Origin: JAPPKS01 sp963667895
Lineage (GTDB): Bacteria; Poribacteria; WGA-4E; PCPOR2b
Assembly (NCBI GenBank): GCA_965223985.1
Contig: OZ245030.1
Coordinates: 2,480,001-2,544,000, forward strand
Direction: 5' to 3'
Length of the DNA: 64,000 nt
The translations under genes were made by a program, and so were the position numbers. The notes below the pieces were generated by a model. The model was not told the DNA's origin, did not search any database, and saw only the letters and a program-made list of their open reading frames with translations. Positions 1 to 7,875 of this stretch are shown piece after piece (within the stretch, counting starts at the first letter, position 1; every line of letters starts with the position of its first letter).

Positions 1-247
1 TCAGGGTTAAGTGTGGGAATGAAACTTGCTACAGAAACAGGCGCTTGGCCTATGGGTTTAAGCTGATCGCAATGATACCTGATATGGTTCTGAATGCTTC
101 AATGTATGTGCCCTTGACTCAACTGCTTGACATTTCCAACTACAGAGTGGTGTCTGCCGAAATTTGGATAGGTATAGATATTTAAACCAAGAATTGTGCA
201 TATAGAATTAACACGATTCGTAGCAGCGCCATTAATTTCACGTCTTG

Positions 248-303
248 TGTAGGAGCGAGTTTTGCTTGAGCTAAAATGTCGCGATTCGGAGATCGCTCCT
301 ACA
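248..303. repeat. REP-like palindromic repeat
   Basis: TGTAGGAGCGA at 248-258 is the exact reverse complement of 293-303, with an inner segment containing a second self-complementary piece around TCGCGATTCGGAGATCG. Such 50-60 bp intergenic palindromes with a GTAGGAGCGA arm are typical of dispersed REP-type elements. Only one copy was recognised in this window. Confidence 0.6.
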
Positions 304-400
304 ATCATTTGGATGCTTCACTGCGCAAGTTCTAAGATAATTCCATTTCTACACTTAACTCTGAAGAGCCTCATTTTTTTGCTCCTTTGTAAAGGGTTGT

Positions 401-423
401 GGGGGGAGGTGGCAGCCTCCCCC
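401..423 (-). terminator. Hairpin after the LamG gene
   Basis: Read on the minus strand, a GGGGGAGG...CCTCCCCC hairpin lies just beyond the stop codon of the LamG-like gene. It is not directly followed by a T-run, so it may be an imperfect terminator or a stabilising 3' hairpin. Confidence 0.4.
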
Positions 424-428
424 GGTTA

Positions 429-1202
429 TCACGATTTAATCTCGCCCCAGGTGCTTGCGAGTTTGTGGGTTGGTTCGACTGCGAGCGCTGTTACTAGCCC
501 GCGTGTCATGACGGTTTGGATTTCTTCTTGAGTTAGGCGGCGGTTGAATATTCCAAACTCGTCGATAGCCCCTTGGAGTCCGCGTATTTCCCCATTCCTG
601 CCAAGCCTAAAACCGGCCAGTTTAGTGGGCAAGATGTATTTTGTCGAGTCGTTCATTGATGCAAACAATTCGCCGTTGTGGTAGATAGCCATTATGTTGT
701 CGCGCCTGCTATGCACAAACGCCCAGTGGCGCCAGCGCAATGTATTGGTGATTTTTATGGGCAATTCTGCCCGCAAGTCTATGTATGGCGAACCGAACCG
801 CCACTGCACATTGCCGTTCCAAGGCAGGTGGGCGCTGATAATCCAATTTTCTTTGTTCACATCTTCCCACCAGGTTGTGCTAGTTGTAAATAGCTCGCGT
901 GTGCCCACGTGGTGATTCTTTGTCCAAATTGTTATCGTTATTTCCTCGGTCGGCATCCGTTTGGCAAAATCTGCAAACGAGGCAGAGCTGTTTGAAATGT
1001 CCAAACAACTGCCAAACTTGCCATTTGTCCACTTGGCATGCTTCCCAAGCCAGATATGATGTCGATCTTTCATCGAGCGTTCGTCCGTCCGCCTGCCTTC
1101 GCCTTCGTCGAACAGCCAGACACCGACAACCGAATCTGAATCAATAGTTGCATGCGCCGCGATTGCGGCGATAAAGCAGATACTGCTAATCAGTGCTTTC
1201 AT
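429..1202 (-). CDS. Secreted LamG / concanavalin A-like domain protein
   Basis: The 257-residue product starts with a signal peptide (MKALISSICFIAAIAAHA) and continues as one LamG-like jelly-roll domain. Family-typical pieces are VGVWLFDEGEG near the mature N-terminus, the IYHNGELFAS strand, and GAIDEFGIFNRRLTQEEI near the C-terminus. LamG domains bind carbohydrates or proteins; no catalytic domain is attached, so an adhesive or surface role is an inference. The C-terminal tail, ending in TWGEIKS, resembles the ends of short LamG proteins that are abundant in sponge- and soil-associated uncultured bacteria. It stands alone, downstream of the matrixin array on the same strand. Confidence 0.8.
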   Translation of the reverse strand: MKALISSICFIAAIAAHATIDSDSVVGVWLFDEGEGRRTDERSMKDRHHIWLGKHAKWTNGKFGSCLDISNSSASFADFAKRMPTEEITITIWTKNHHVGTRELFTTSTTWWEDVNKENWIISAHLPWNGNVQWRFGSPYIDLRAELPIKITNTLRWRHWAFVHSRRDNIMAIYHNGELFASMNDSTKYILPTKLAGFRLGRNGEIRGLQGAIDEFGIFNRRLTQEEIQTVMTRGLVTALAVEPTHKLASTWGEIKS

Positions 1203-1415
1203 TCGTTGCCTCCTTTTGTTTTCAGTCCGTTCTTCATCGCGGCCGGGAGTGTAACTTTTGCCTAGAAGCTTTTGTAGGTTGGGTTAATCGATGTTGAATG
1301 GAAAAAGCAAGTATTCCGCGTGCGTTTAGAATTGTGATTGTGTTAGGAAATTAGTATGAGGTAGCGTCACCCAACGTTATTTTGATTTCAATATACATGA
1401 ATGGAGGTGAGATAA

Positions 1416-1677
1416 ATGTCAACTACTTTTGTTTCGATGCGATGCCTCGCATGTCGAGGTTTATGCTATTGTCAAAAACGGAGAAAATGCCGAACAAAAA
1501 CGAAGTTGGAAAAGAGTTTATTTCCACGATTTATTGCAAAATGATGGCATTGACGGATTTTGTGTACGATTGCATAAGGGTATCCCGGGCAATGAACACA
1601 AAGGCGATAAAGTTTTGGAAATCATGGGAGACATAAAAGATCTTGAAGGTGGAGTGGCGTCCAGCGAGGGCGCCTAG
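1416..1677 (+). CDS. Possible small protein, frame uncertain
   Basis: A strong ribosome site (GGAGGTGA at 1403-1410) precedes ATG at 1416, and a 10-bp perfect hairpin lies 28 bases after a stop at 1677, so a small transcribed unit is likely. The reading frame is unclear. The frame from 1416 closes after 43 codons. The frame ending at 1677 has the better codon pattern (it contains VEVYAIVKNGENAEQ and GDIKDLEGG) but has only a TTG at 1429. A one-base shift near 1420-1440 would join them, so this may be a frameshifted remnant. No family was recognised. Confidence 0.3.
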
Positions 1678-1704
1678 CGGAACGCCGTTCTCCACTTCCA
1701 AGGG

Positions 1705-1739
1705 TATAGGGCAAGCCCCTCGTATTGGTTTGCCCTATA
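1705..1739 (+). terminator. Rho-independent-like terminator
   Basis: TATAGGGCAA at 1705-1714 pairs perfectly with TTGCCCTATA at 1730-1739 and is followed by an AT-rich stretch. It lies between the small plus-strand frame and the 3' end of the matrixin array, so it could act for either strand. Confidence 0.5.
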
Positions 1740-1830
1740 TTATAACATAATCGGGGCTCGTATCACCAATTCACCTGCTGGGATATTCAGTGGCAATTCC
1801 ACCCTTTACACAAAGCAACCCCTGAACATA

Positions 1831-2553
1831 TTATTTGCCGTAGATATACTCGAGTGCATATTTATCTTCGCATTCGATGTTCTCACGGTCATGCGTATTC
1901 GGGCCATGCGACATATGCATTGTATAAGATGACCAATGCGGACAATTGCCCATTCCGGAGGTATTGGTAGTTATGTACTTAACATGTTCCAAGCCTGCGA
2001 AATGTCCCCACTCGTGCAAAGCCACATCTCGGACACAAGTTTTCCCATCGCTGTTAGTGCCGGTACCATGCTTTTTGAATGACCGGTAATAGTTTAACGC
2101 AATATCGGCTTCAATTATCTCGCCAGTCGCGGCGACAACATACTTACGTGTACGAGCTAACGGATTCTTGTTCGGTGTCCGTAGACATTTCCACCCGACA
2201 ACATTCTTGTTATCTTGATTGAATGGCTCTAGCGTCGTCGTTTCGTCGTCAAAATGAAGATTAAACGCAATAGTCTCGTTATTGCCAACGGATATATTAT
2301 CCCACTTTGTGGCTGCCAATTTCACATCGGTAAGCAGAGATGGCATGCCTGAATGGTCAGGATTAACGTAGAAATCCACTGTATTCCGATCTGGTTTATC
2401 CCAATATCGTTTTTTGTCATTCTCGCCATGGGCATACACCAAATAATCAATTACTTCCTCACACGGAGCCGTGTCGTGGCAATGCGTGTATGCAACAACG
2501 ATAAAGCTGATACTCAAAACCACGGCGATGAATGCGCCGATAAGAATCCTCAT
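1831..2553 (-). CDS. Matrixin-type zinc metalloprotease A1
   Basis: A 240-residue secreted protein with an N-terminal signal or anchor segment (residues 1-22) followed by HCHDTAPCEE. The catalytic motif HEWGHFAGLEH fits HExxHxxGxxH of metzincins, and SYTMHMS about 25 residues later is a good Met-turn. EADIALNYY upstream matches the strand that precedes the active-site helix in matrixins (peptidase family M10). Conserved Cys residues lie in HCHD, CE, CVRD, NCPHW and ECED. It has no propeptide with a recognisable cysteine switch. The start is fixed by AGGAGG just upstream, inside the end of B1. It was coupled to B1 (TAG, one base, ATG) before an IS split B1, so its expression may now depend on the IS or an internal promoter. 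Confidence 0.85.
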   Translation of the reverse strand: MRILIGAFIAVVLSISFIVVAYTHCHDTAPCEEVIDYLVYAHGENDKKRYWDKPDRNTVDFYVNPDHSGMPSLLTDVKLAATKWDNISVGNNETIAFNLHFDDETTTLEPFNQDNKNVVGWKCLRTPNKNPLARTRKYVVAATGEIIEADIALNYYRSFKKHGTGTNSDGKTCVRDVALHEWGHFAGLEHVKYITTNTSGMGNCPHWSSYTMHMSHGPNTHDRENIECEDKYALEYIYGK

Positions 2554-2554
2554 C

Positions 2555-2685
2555 CTATTTTTCCTCCTTGCTTAGTTGTTTAATACTCGTTTTCATCTCT
2601 GAAATAACTGTGGCGGTTAACTTGTTCTCAGTACCTCGTGCCGCCGATTTAATACGTTCCTCGAGCTGAATCGCATCGGTTCTAT
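2555..2685 (-). pseudogene. 3' part of B1, cut off by the IS
   Basis: Translated on the minus strand this encodes DAIQLEERIKSAARG and a helical tail ending in KQLSKEEK then TAG, which aligns with the C-termini of B2-B5 (for example EEAIQLEDQIKALARDG in B5). It is the downstream fragment of B1. Removing the IS and one TAT target repeat joins it in frame to the 5' part, giving ...SVTHRTDAIQLEER.... It lacks its own start but ends one base before the A1 start codon and still carries A1's ribosome site. Confidence 0.85.
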
Positions 2686-2769
2686 AGACATCTTTCCAAA
2701 ATAAGAATCTGTTTGTTTTGATTTCACGTTATATCCTTTCCCACATCGTCTATTGTCGAAAGGATACCC

Positions 2770-3213
2770 ATGAGTCAATATGAAAAAGCAGTAGAGTTGT
2801 CAGATGAGCAATTTCTGCGAGCCGTTGGTGTAGACAAGGCAACTTTCAATGTCATTTTGGAGCGTGTGGCTGTTCATCTCGAAAGCCTTCGAGATGAACA
2901 GCCGATGAAGAAACGAGGACGGAAATCGGGGCTGCCATTGATTGACCGTCTTCTATTGACATTCACCTATTTGCGTCACTATCCAACCTTTGCCAGGTTA
3001 GGCTCGGAGTTCGGTATCAGTGAGTCTTATGCAAATAAAATCTATCATCAGATACTTGATGTGTTGGTTAACGTGTTTTCGATGAAGAATCGAAAGCACT
3101 TGTTAGAGAGCAATCTCCAAACAATCGTCATTGATGTCACCGAGCAACCCATTGAACGCCCAACAAAAGGACAACGCGCCTACTACAGCGGTAAAAAAAA
3201 CGGCACACCATAA
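2770..3213 (+). CDS. IS transposase, first frame (OrfA)
   Basis: This 147-residue product carries the N-terminal helix-turn-helix region (RKSGLPLIDRLLLTFTYLRH, FGISESYANKIYHQI) and the first catalytic strand with IVIDVTEQPIERP, where the Asp is the likely first D of the DDE triad. The frame runs through GGTAAAAAAAACGGC, contains the slippery heptamer A_AAA_AAC, and stops shortly after. A -1 shift there reads GKKKRHTIKVQ, the expected continuation in this family. Confidence 0.85.
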   Translation: MSQYEKAVELSDEQFLRAVGVDKATFNVILERVAVHLESLRDEQPMKKRGRKSGLPLIDRLLLTFTYLRHYPTFARLGSEFGISESYANKIYHQILDVLVNVFSMKNRKHLLESNLQTIVIDVTEQPIERPTKGQRAYYSGKKNGTP

Positions 3214-3620
3214 AAGTTCAATTGATTGCGTGTTTGGCGATGTTAGAACTATTGTCGCTTATCTGCCGCAAAGGGAGCGTTCACGATTATAGAATTCTAG
3301 AGGAAAGCCGTCTGGCAATTTCCCCTGAAACTGAGAAGTTGGCTGACAGTGGTTATCAGGGCATAGCCAAACGGTATGCCAACAGTTCGACGCCCATCAA
3401 GAAATGTCGGAGCAAGCCGTTGACTCAGGAGGCGAAGCAATTCAACCGACGGTTGGCAACACGCAGGATTGCCATTGAGCATATCGTCAGACGGTGTAAG
3501 ATTTTTCGCATCACCAAAGATGTCTATCGAGGCAAACATCGCAACTATGGAAAAACATGGAATGTGATTGCCGCAATTGTTAACCTGAGACACTCCTCGA
3601 CATGTTGCCAAACGCCATAG
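3195..3620 (+). CDS. IS transposase, second frame (OrfB, made by -1 frameshift)
   Basis: Read in the -1 frame from the slippery site at about 3195-3201, this gives RHTIKVQLIACL, then GSVHDYRILEES with the second catalytic Asp region, LADSGYQGI, and a C-terminal segment with RIAIEHIVRRCKIFRI that supplies the final Glu. It ends at TAG 3618-3620. It has no convincing independent start, so the active enzyme of about 283 residues is probably an OrfAB fusion. All recognisable catalytic blocks are present, so the copy may be functional. Confidence 0.8.
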   Translation, partial: KKRHTIKVQLIACLAMLELLSLICRKGSVHDYRILEESRLAISPETEKLADSGYQGIAKRYANSSTPIKKCRSKPLTQEAKQFNRRLATRRIAIEHIVRRCKIFRITKDVYRGKHRNYGKTWNVIAAIVNLRHSSTCCQTP

Positions 3621-3625
3621 TTATT

Positions 3626-4261
3626 CTATTCTACAAGATTACTATAACTATAAAACTTGATAAATCTATTTTGGAAAGATGTCTTATGTGTAACCGACGC
3701 TTTGGCTAAACTCTTTGCCAACTCAAGCGGTAACTGCATCGGTTTAAAGTCGGTACCTTTTTTATATACAAACGTTACGGTATCATCCTTAATCAGCCGT
3801 TTACCATAATCCCAACCCGTCAGGCGCATATTCCCATAGGGATATCTTGCGTAATAAGGATAGTAGGAATTGCTGAGAAGAAATAGTACCTTTTCGCCTA
3901 CTTTGAACGTAGCCCCATCACTAATTTCCAGAGTTATTACCTCATCGAGGGATGGCACGTACGCTGTTCCGCCTTCAACTGTGAACTTAATATGCCTTTT
4001 TCCAAAATTCGGGCTGCCTTTAATCATCGTGTCTACTGCGACAAGAACATCGGTGCATATCGTGTTCTTACCTTCTTCGGGCATGTTTTCACGGTACACC
4101 CCGGTCAGTGTCACGACAGTGCCAACAGCAACGACATCACTGTCATGGATAGATTCGACTAATCCATAATCTTTATCGGCTTCGTAGTCGCCTTCACTAA
4201 AACCAATGTTGGCACTCACAAGTGCCAATACTGCCATTGTTACGATTGTGCGTCTAAACAT
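3626..4261 (-). pseudogene. 5' part of secreted OB/NTR-like protein B1, split by the IS
   Basis: Codons from 4261 down to 3685 are B1 proper; the last 20 residues of the present frame are read from the IS end. It has a signal peptide (residues 1-22), then the family pattern SDVVAVGTV, TDVLVAVDTMIKG, IKFTVEGGTAYVP and FKVGEKVLFLLS, then YGKRLIKDD and a VKPMxLPLELA-like helix. The paralogues end in a further helical tail, which the IS has removed. The start has a GGAGATTG ribosome site. A truncated secreted product could still be made. See B2-B5 for the family description. Confidence 0.8.
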
Positions 4262-4338
4262 TTTACAATCTCCTTAAAGTGTTAGGTGAAACATTCACAT
4301 AGAATTGCCAATTTGAGGAACAGATTAAATAACTGACT

Positions 4339-4367
4339 GGCAGAGGGTGCTGATTACACCCTCTGCC
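4339..4367. other. 11-bp perfect stem-loop upstream of B1
   Basis: GGCAGAGGGTG at 4339-4349 pairs with CACCCTCTGCC at 4357-4367. It lies 78 bases upstream of the B1 start and 35 bases upstream of a plus-strand start codon at 4402. Neither strand has a clear T-run after it. A hairpin with a similar AGGGTG/CACCCT core lies at 12639-12660. Confidence 0.5.
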
Positions 4368-4401
4368 GCTGACATTATCTTTTCGGAAAGGAGAATTTCC
4401 A

Positions 4402-4635
4402 ATGGACATAATAATGTCAATATCAGAATCTATCAAGCCGTTAATCGACATGACAAAGGCTATTGATTTTACCACATTCGGATACGGTTTAACCAGTAGC
4501 CTCGTTGCTAGTGGATGTATCCACGGTACCAGACGCTACATCCACCGTCCTCGTGTAAGTTACACGAAGCCGAAAATACAGGTAACACAGTCAAGCAAAG
4601 CGGATATGCTTCAACGTATGAATTACGCACCTTAA
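4402..4635 (+). CDS. Small unknown protein (77 residues)
   Basis: ATG at 4402 is preceded by GGAAAGGAGAATTTCCA, a good ribosome site at suitable spacing. The product contains SESIKPLIDMTKAIDFTTF, then a glycine/serine-rich stretch (GYGLTSSLVASG) that might form a short membrane or loop segment, and a basic C-terminus. No family was recognised. An overlapping frame continues open to 4754 and looks partly coding, so this may be a frameshifted longer gene. It points away from the B1 gene and towards the 3' end of the GH108 gene. Confidence 0.35.
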   Translation: MDIIMSISESIKPLIDMTKAIDFTTFGYGLTSSLVASGCIHGTRRYIHRPRVSYTKPKIQVTQSSKADMLQRMNYAP

Positions 4636-4790
4636 ACCCGCTCTATGACATGGTTTATCCAAGCCGTTTACTTATTATTGCGTTCGGGAATGTTCATTCT
4701 TCCAACTATAAATACGTTGGAAGAAATCAGCACATTCAAGTTAACAGCGACTAAGTTATATTTGCGAAGCATAAATTTCCATTCAGCGTT

Positions 4791-5576
4791 TCATCCAATC
4801 ACCCCTCTTTCTTTAAATGCCTGCGTTAGGTCTTGTACAGCTTGTTGCAATGATTCAAATGAATGTTGCAACGACATAAATGGCTTTTCGATAGCCTGTA
4901 TTATTGCTGGTGATATATCGTTTGATGCCGTTTGGTCATCGTTGTAGTCATTTTGGTCGACATCATCGTCGTGCATCGCCGACGGAGTAGCCTCCTCAAC
5001 TTCAAAGTATTCCTCGAGTTGAGCAAGCACATGGTTCGCACGGCGCTTCCAACCAGCATGCCATTGTTTGAATTTATTTGGATTGAGATCTACAAGACGC
5101 TGATAATGCGCTAGTTTCTCCTCATGAAAACGAGTAATCAACTCATTGTCGACATCTGGGTCGGATTGCAGGCTGATGTCAACGGTTTGTTTCCATGTGG
5201 CGACCGCACCGCTAGTGTCGCGCCCCCATGCACCATCGTCATCAGCGCCCGCCATCCGCTGGATAATCTTGACGGCAGCCTTGCCGGCATTTACAACGAA
5301 GTCGCTATAGATATATTGAAGAAATTCGGGCAACTCTCATGTATGATACCGTTCAAGATAATCGACATAAAACGCCTCAACGATGTCTTGTCGTTTTACG
5401 AGACCCTCGACGGACTCAGGCGCTTCCGGGAATCGGTCGAGGTTTTTGGGGCGCCAGATGTTCCAGCTTTGTTTCGTGATACCGTCACATGATATGCCGC
5501 CGACGTTCGCAGGTTCTCTGGGGTTAATTCCCTTCTCGCTACCGATGATTAGCTGAATGATTTTTCTTCTGTCCAT
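4791..5576 (-). pseudogene. GH108 N-acetylmuramidase with an in-frame TGA
   Basis: The first 79 codons (5576-5337) carry the GH108 N-terminus: a catalytic-type SEKG followed by GGISCDGITKQSWNIW, comparable to the E-G-G...GG.T..GI pattern of the family. The frame then meets TGA at 5337-5339 and continues uninterrupted in the same frame with ELPEFLQYIYSDFVVNAGKA, RMAGADDDGAWGRDT (the C-terminal peptidoglycan-binding/GH108 part) and a coiled, acidic tail. GH108 enzymes are phage-type endolysins that cut peptidoglycan glycan chains. The single TGA most simply means a recent nonsense change or sequence error. Readthrough cannot be excluded. Confidence 0.7.
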
Positions 5577-5702
5577 CTATGTTTAACCTGATTCTGTGTC
5601 GTTCGTTTATCGTTTCGCAGTTGTTCGTTTTGGGCTTGCGCCAATATGGTGCAAGCATGAATAATACTCACATTTGTTCAATTTCTCTTGCCACTTTGGT
5701 CG

Positions 5703-6551
5703 CTACCTCCAGTCAATGGCTCTTGCATTTGCGCCAAGTTTAATAGGTTCCACCTGTGAACTGACCTCTGCGGGAGCCATGTAAATCCCCCAATGCGAGC
5801 CCAGATGCCGCCAGACAGCAATCCGTTTGCCATCAGGCGACCACACCGGATACTTAAATATGTTTCCAATACGTATCAACCGGACCGAATGGAAATGGCG
5901 GTTAACGACGAAAACGCTCCAAGTGCGGCCGACACGACCCATATAAAGAATGCTTCTACCGTCCGGCGACCAGTCTGGCGATTCTTCATCGCCGGGTGCA
6001 TTTGTCCATTGCTTAAGCCCTGACCCGTCAATATTTATGGTGTAAATATTTCTGCCGGTATCTTCACCCGACGGGTCTCTCGAAAACGCGATGGCAAGTC
6101 CATCAGGCGACCAAGAGGGTTGGCGGCCGTCCAGCACAACATGGGTGAGGTTTGTGCCATCAATATCTATCACGTTGATATTGCCGTCTGAAAAAGCGAT
6201 GCGTGTCCCGTCAGGCGACCATGCCGGTTCAAAACCCGCCCCAACATCCGAGTCTGTCAACTGAAACGTCTGCGCGCCGTCTATACGTGTAATGTGAAGC
6301 GTGGGATTCTCAGTTCTCAGATTAACTACATGAACTAAAAATCGACGGTCCGGAGAGATATGCGGATCGTATCCGTGAGTAACAAAGGTGTCATCAGTCC
6401 CGTCTGGGTTAATGATATAGATATTGGCTTTGTCCTCATAAGCGATAATGCCGTTATCGTCTTGAATTTCTTCGACGGGCTGAATACCGCTTTCGCCACA
6501 ACTAAGCCATATTAAACATGCTATTAGCACTACACAATATCGTGCGCCCAT
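5703..6551 (-). CDS. TolB-like (PD40) beta-propeller lipoprotein
   Basis: A 282-residue product with a signal peptide ending in a lipobox-like IWLSCGES (Cys near residue 18). Repeats of about 42 residues follow, each with the PD40 signature: AWSPDGTRIAFSDG, SWSPDGLAIAFSRD, DWSPDGRSILYMG and VWSPDGKRIAVW. These form a partial TolB-type beta-propeller, normally a protein-binding scaffold. Five or six blades are visible, so it may be an open propeller. A GGGGAAAT stretch lies upstream of the start. It is in line with the GH108 gene and the holin-like gene on the same strand, but nothing in it is phage-specific. Confidence 0.75.
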   Translation of the reverse strand: MGARYCVVLIACLIWLSCGESGIQPVEEIQDDNGIIAYEDKANIYIINPDGTDDTFVTHGYDPHISPDRRFLVHVVNLRTENPTLHITRIDGAQTFQLTDSDVGAGFEPAWSPDGTRIAFSDGNINVIDIDGTNLTHVVLDGRQPSWSPDGLAIAFSRDPSGEDTGRNIYTINIDGSGLKQWTNAPGDEESPDWSPDGRSILYMGRVGRTWSVFVVNRHFHSVRLIRIGNIFKYPVWSPDGKRIAVWRHLGSHWGIYMAPAEVSSQVEPIKLGANARAIDWR

Positions 6552-6579
6552 AAATCACATTTCCCCTCTTTAGTGTTGT

Positions 6580-7032
6580 TTAATTATCTGGCGGGTAACA
6601 TACACTATGCCGTTGCCATTGCCCATTTACTCTCGTCTCTATGAAACACGAAAATCGATTTTCATTGGCAATCCAATCAATTTGATGCTTACGTCCTTGC
6701 GGAGTTCCAAATTGATCCGTGCCATCGACATAAGAGTATACATGACAATCATAATTCGCATCAAATTGAAGTATATTTCCATCATCATCTTCAAACTCGG
6801 CATCTGACGTGCTTAAACTTTTAGACAAAGGATAATCGTCGTCTTGTGGATGAGGATTGCCCCACACAGGAGCATGGTCAAAGTCGCTACCATCACTCAA
6901 TCTTTTGCCATGCAGTTGAATACTAGACGTGCCACTATGAAGTCCGGCACTATTAACAGAGCCAACAAACCAAATATGGACTGGATTGCCTTGCGAATTT
7001 TTTGTTACCGCACCATCAGAATATGCATTCAT
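6580..7032 (-). CDS. Unknown 150-residue protein
   Basis: A strong AGGAGATATAGATA ribosome site precedes the ATG. No signal peptide or membrane segment is visible. The sequence is polar and rich in Asp, Gly and Ser, with GNPVHIWFVGSVNSAG near the N-terminus and several evenly spaced aromatic strands, suggesting a small beta-rich fold. Two Cys residues lie near the C-terminus (FSCFIE, SVCYPP). No family was recognised. Its position between a holin-like gene and a beta-propeller gene gives no firm clue. Confidence 0.6.
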   Translation of the reverse strand: MNAYSDGAVTKNSQGNPVHIWFVGSVNSAGLHSGTSSIQLHGKRLSDGSDFDHAPVWGNPHPQDDDYPLSKSLSTSDAEFEDDDGNILQFDANYDCHVYSYVDGTDQFGTPQGRKHQIDWIANENRFSCFIETRVNGQWQRHSVCYPPDN

Positions 7033-7133
7033 TATCTATATCTCCTATCTTAGAATTTATACAGCCTCTTGGGTAATGATGTCAACGTTGTCGTCGTACT
7101 CACGACGCTTGACGCCCGTTGCTTCGATATGTT

Positions 7134-7505
7134 TCATTTCACCAACATGACAATAACCAAGACAACCGCTGCGATGCCGCCTAGTCCACCTATGCCTGTG
7201 AATAACCAAGTCAACATCGAGAGTTGCCCGTCACGTCTATTGCCGTCCGCCTCCAAAATCTTCACTCGTGCTTGTTGGTCAACAGACGCTTCCTGGATCG
7301 CTTTCAAAAGCGTTTCATTTTTGGAACCCTGCGCTTCCGATGCTTTGAGTCGAGCGTCATGTTCGCCAATCGTTGCACACTGTTTCTCAAGTCGTTCATG
7401 ATGGTGATCCATACGAACTTCCATCCTTGAAACAACATCAAGAATTCTATCCAGCTTTGCCTCCACAGTGTTATCCACCTGCGGTACCTCCGCTCCCACC
7501 ATCAT
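7134..7505 (-). CDS. Holin-like coiled-coil protein with C-terminal membrane segment
   Basis: The 123-residue product has a long heptad-type coiled coil (about residues 10-95, with VEAKLDRILDVVSRMEVRMD) and one hydrophobic segment at the C-terminus (WLFTGIGGLGGIAAVVLVIV). This layout, a cytosolic coiled coil with a single C-terminal membrane span, matches XhlA-type haemolysin/holin accessory proteins of phage lysis modules. The gene begins one base after the stop of the zinc-ribbon gene and is on the same strand as the GH108 muramidase, which supports a lysis or secretion role. Assignment is by architecture only. Confidence 0.6.
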   Translation of the reverse strand: MMVGAEVPQVDNTVEAKLDRILDVVSRMEVRMDHHHERLEKQCATIGEHDARLKASEAQGSKNETLLKAIQEASVDQQARVKILEADGNRRDGQLSMLTWLFTGIGGLGGIAAVVLVIVMLVK

Positions 7506-7506
7506 G

Positions 7507-7650
7507 TCACGAATCGGGGATATTGTCTGGTGCGTACACGGCTAGAGCACCTTGCCAATTCACGCCACCGCACACGTCACACGCCGTTCCTTCATAAACA
7601 GCACGGCACGTTAAACAGACAACTTTTTCCCGCGTTTTTGGTTTCTTCAT
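7507..7650 (-). CDS. 47-residue zinc-ribbon protein
   Basis: A short frame starting MKKPKTREKVVCLTC and continuing with CDVCGGVNWQGAL ends at TGA one base before the start of the holin-like gene. The two CxxC knuckles are 13 residues apart, enough for one zinc ribbon. The upstream region has no clear ribosome site. The tight junction to the next gene and the intact knuckles support a real gene. Function is unknown; small zinc ribbons are common in phage-derived modules. Confidence 0.55.
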   Translation of the reverse strand: MKKPKTREKVVCLTCRAVYEGTACDVCGGVNWQGALAVYAPDNIPDS

Positions 7651-7676
7651 CGCTAACGCAATTCAATTCGGATTCA

Positions 7677-7827
7677 GCTCTTGTAGGTTGGGTTGCAATA
7701 TGTTTATCTGCAAGTCGGTGACCTTACAGGGCAAAACTTCAATCGTCAACGGTTCTGGAAGTAAAGACTTGAAAACTATCGCCTTCGCTATTCGCTCAGT
7801 TGATCGTTTAACCCAACCTACGAAAAC
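7677..7827. repeat. MITE-like element with GTAGGTTGGGTT ends
   Basis: GTAGGTTGGGTT near 7683 faces its complement AACCCAACCTAC near 7810, giving an element of roughly 150 bp with about 12-bp inverted ends. A third copy of the end sequence, TTTTGTAGGTTGGGTTAA, lies alone at about 1269-1286. The inside carries a dispersed sequence (7775-7805) that recurs at 15108-15162. A short plus-strand frame in it is probably not a gene. Confidence 0.5.
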
Positions 7828-7875
7828 TGATTTATTGGATGTTGTCACGGACATCCGTGATTTAGAATAACGCGC

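Larger units (their letters stand above)
1..428. other. Non-coding left edge with a REP-like palindrome
   Basis: No convincing gene is seen here; the short open frames lack ribosome sites and coding character. The stretch holds a palindrome at 248-303 and a GC-rich hairpin at 401-423, both listed separately. Confidence 0.6.
2686..3684 (+). mobile_element. IS5-family-like insertion sequence, 999 bp
   Basis: The ends are inverted repeats beginning AGACATCTTTCCAAAATA (18 bp perfect: 2686-2703 and the complement of 3667-3684). TAT is duplicated on both sides (2683-2685 and 3685-3687). Inside are two overlapping transposase frames. The element is inserted in B1 in the opposite orientation to the operon. 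A 3-bp target repeat and two-frame transposase suit the ISL2 or IS427-like groups of IS5; the subgroup is not certain. Confidence 0.9.

Noticed and set aside
262..531. Open frame of 89 codons at the left edge
   Set aside because: It overlaps the REP-like palindrome and the 3' end of the LamG gene on the other strand and has no ribosome site.
7688..7870. 60-codon plus-strand frame
   Set aside because: It lies within the MITE-like repeat with GTAGGTTGGGTT ends; no family or ribosome site.
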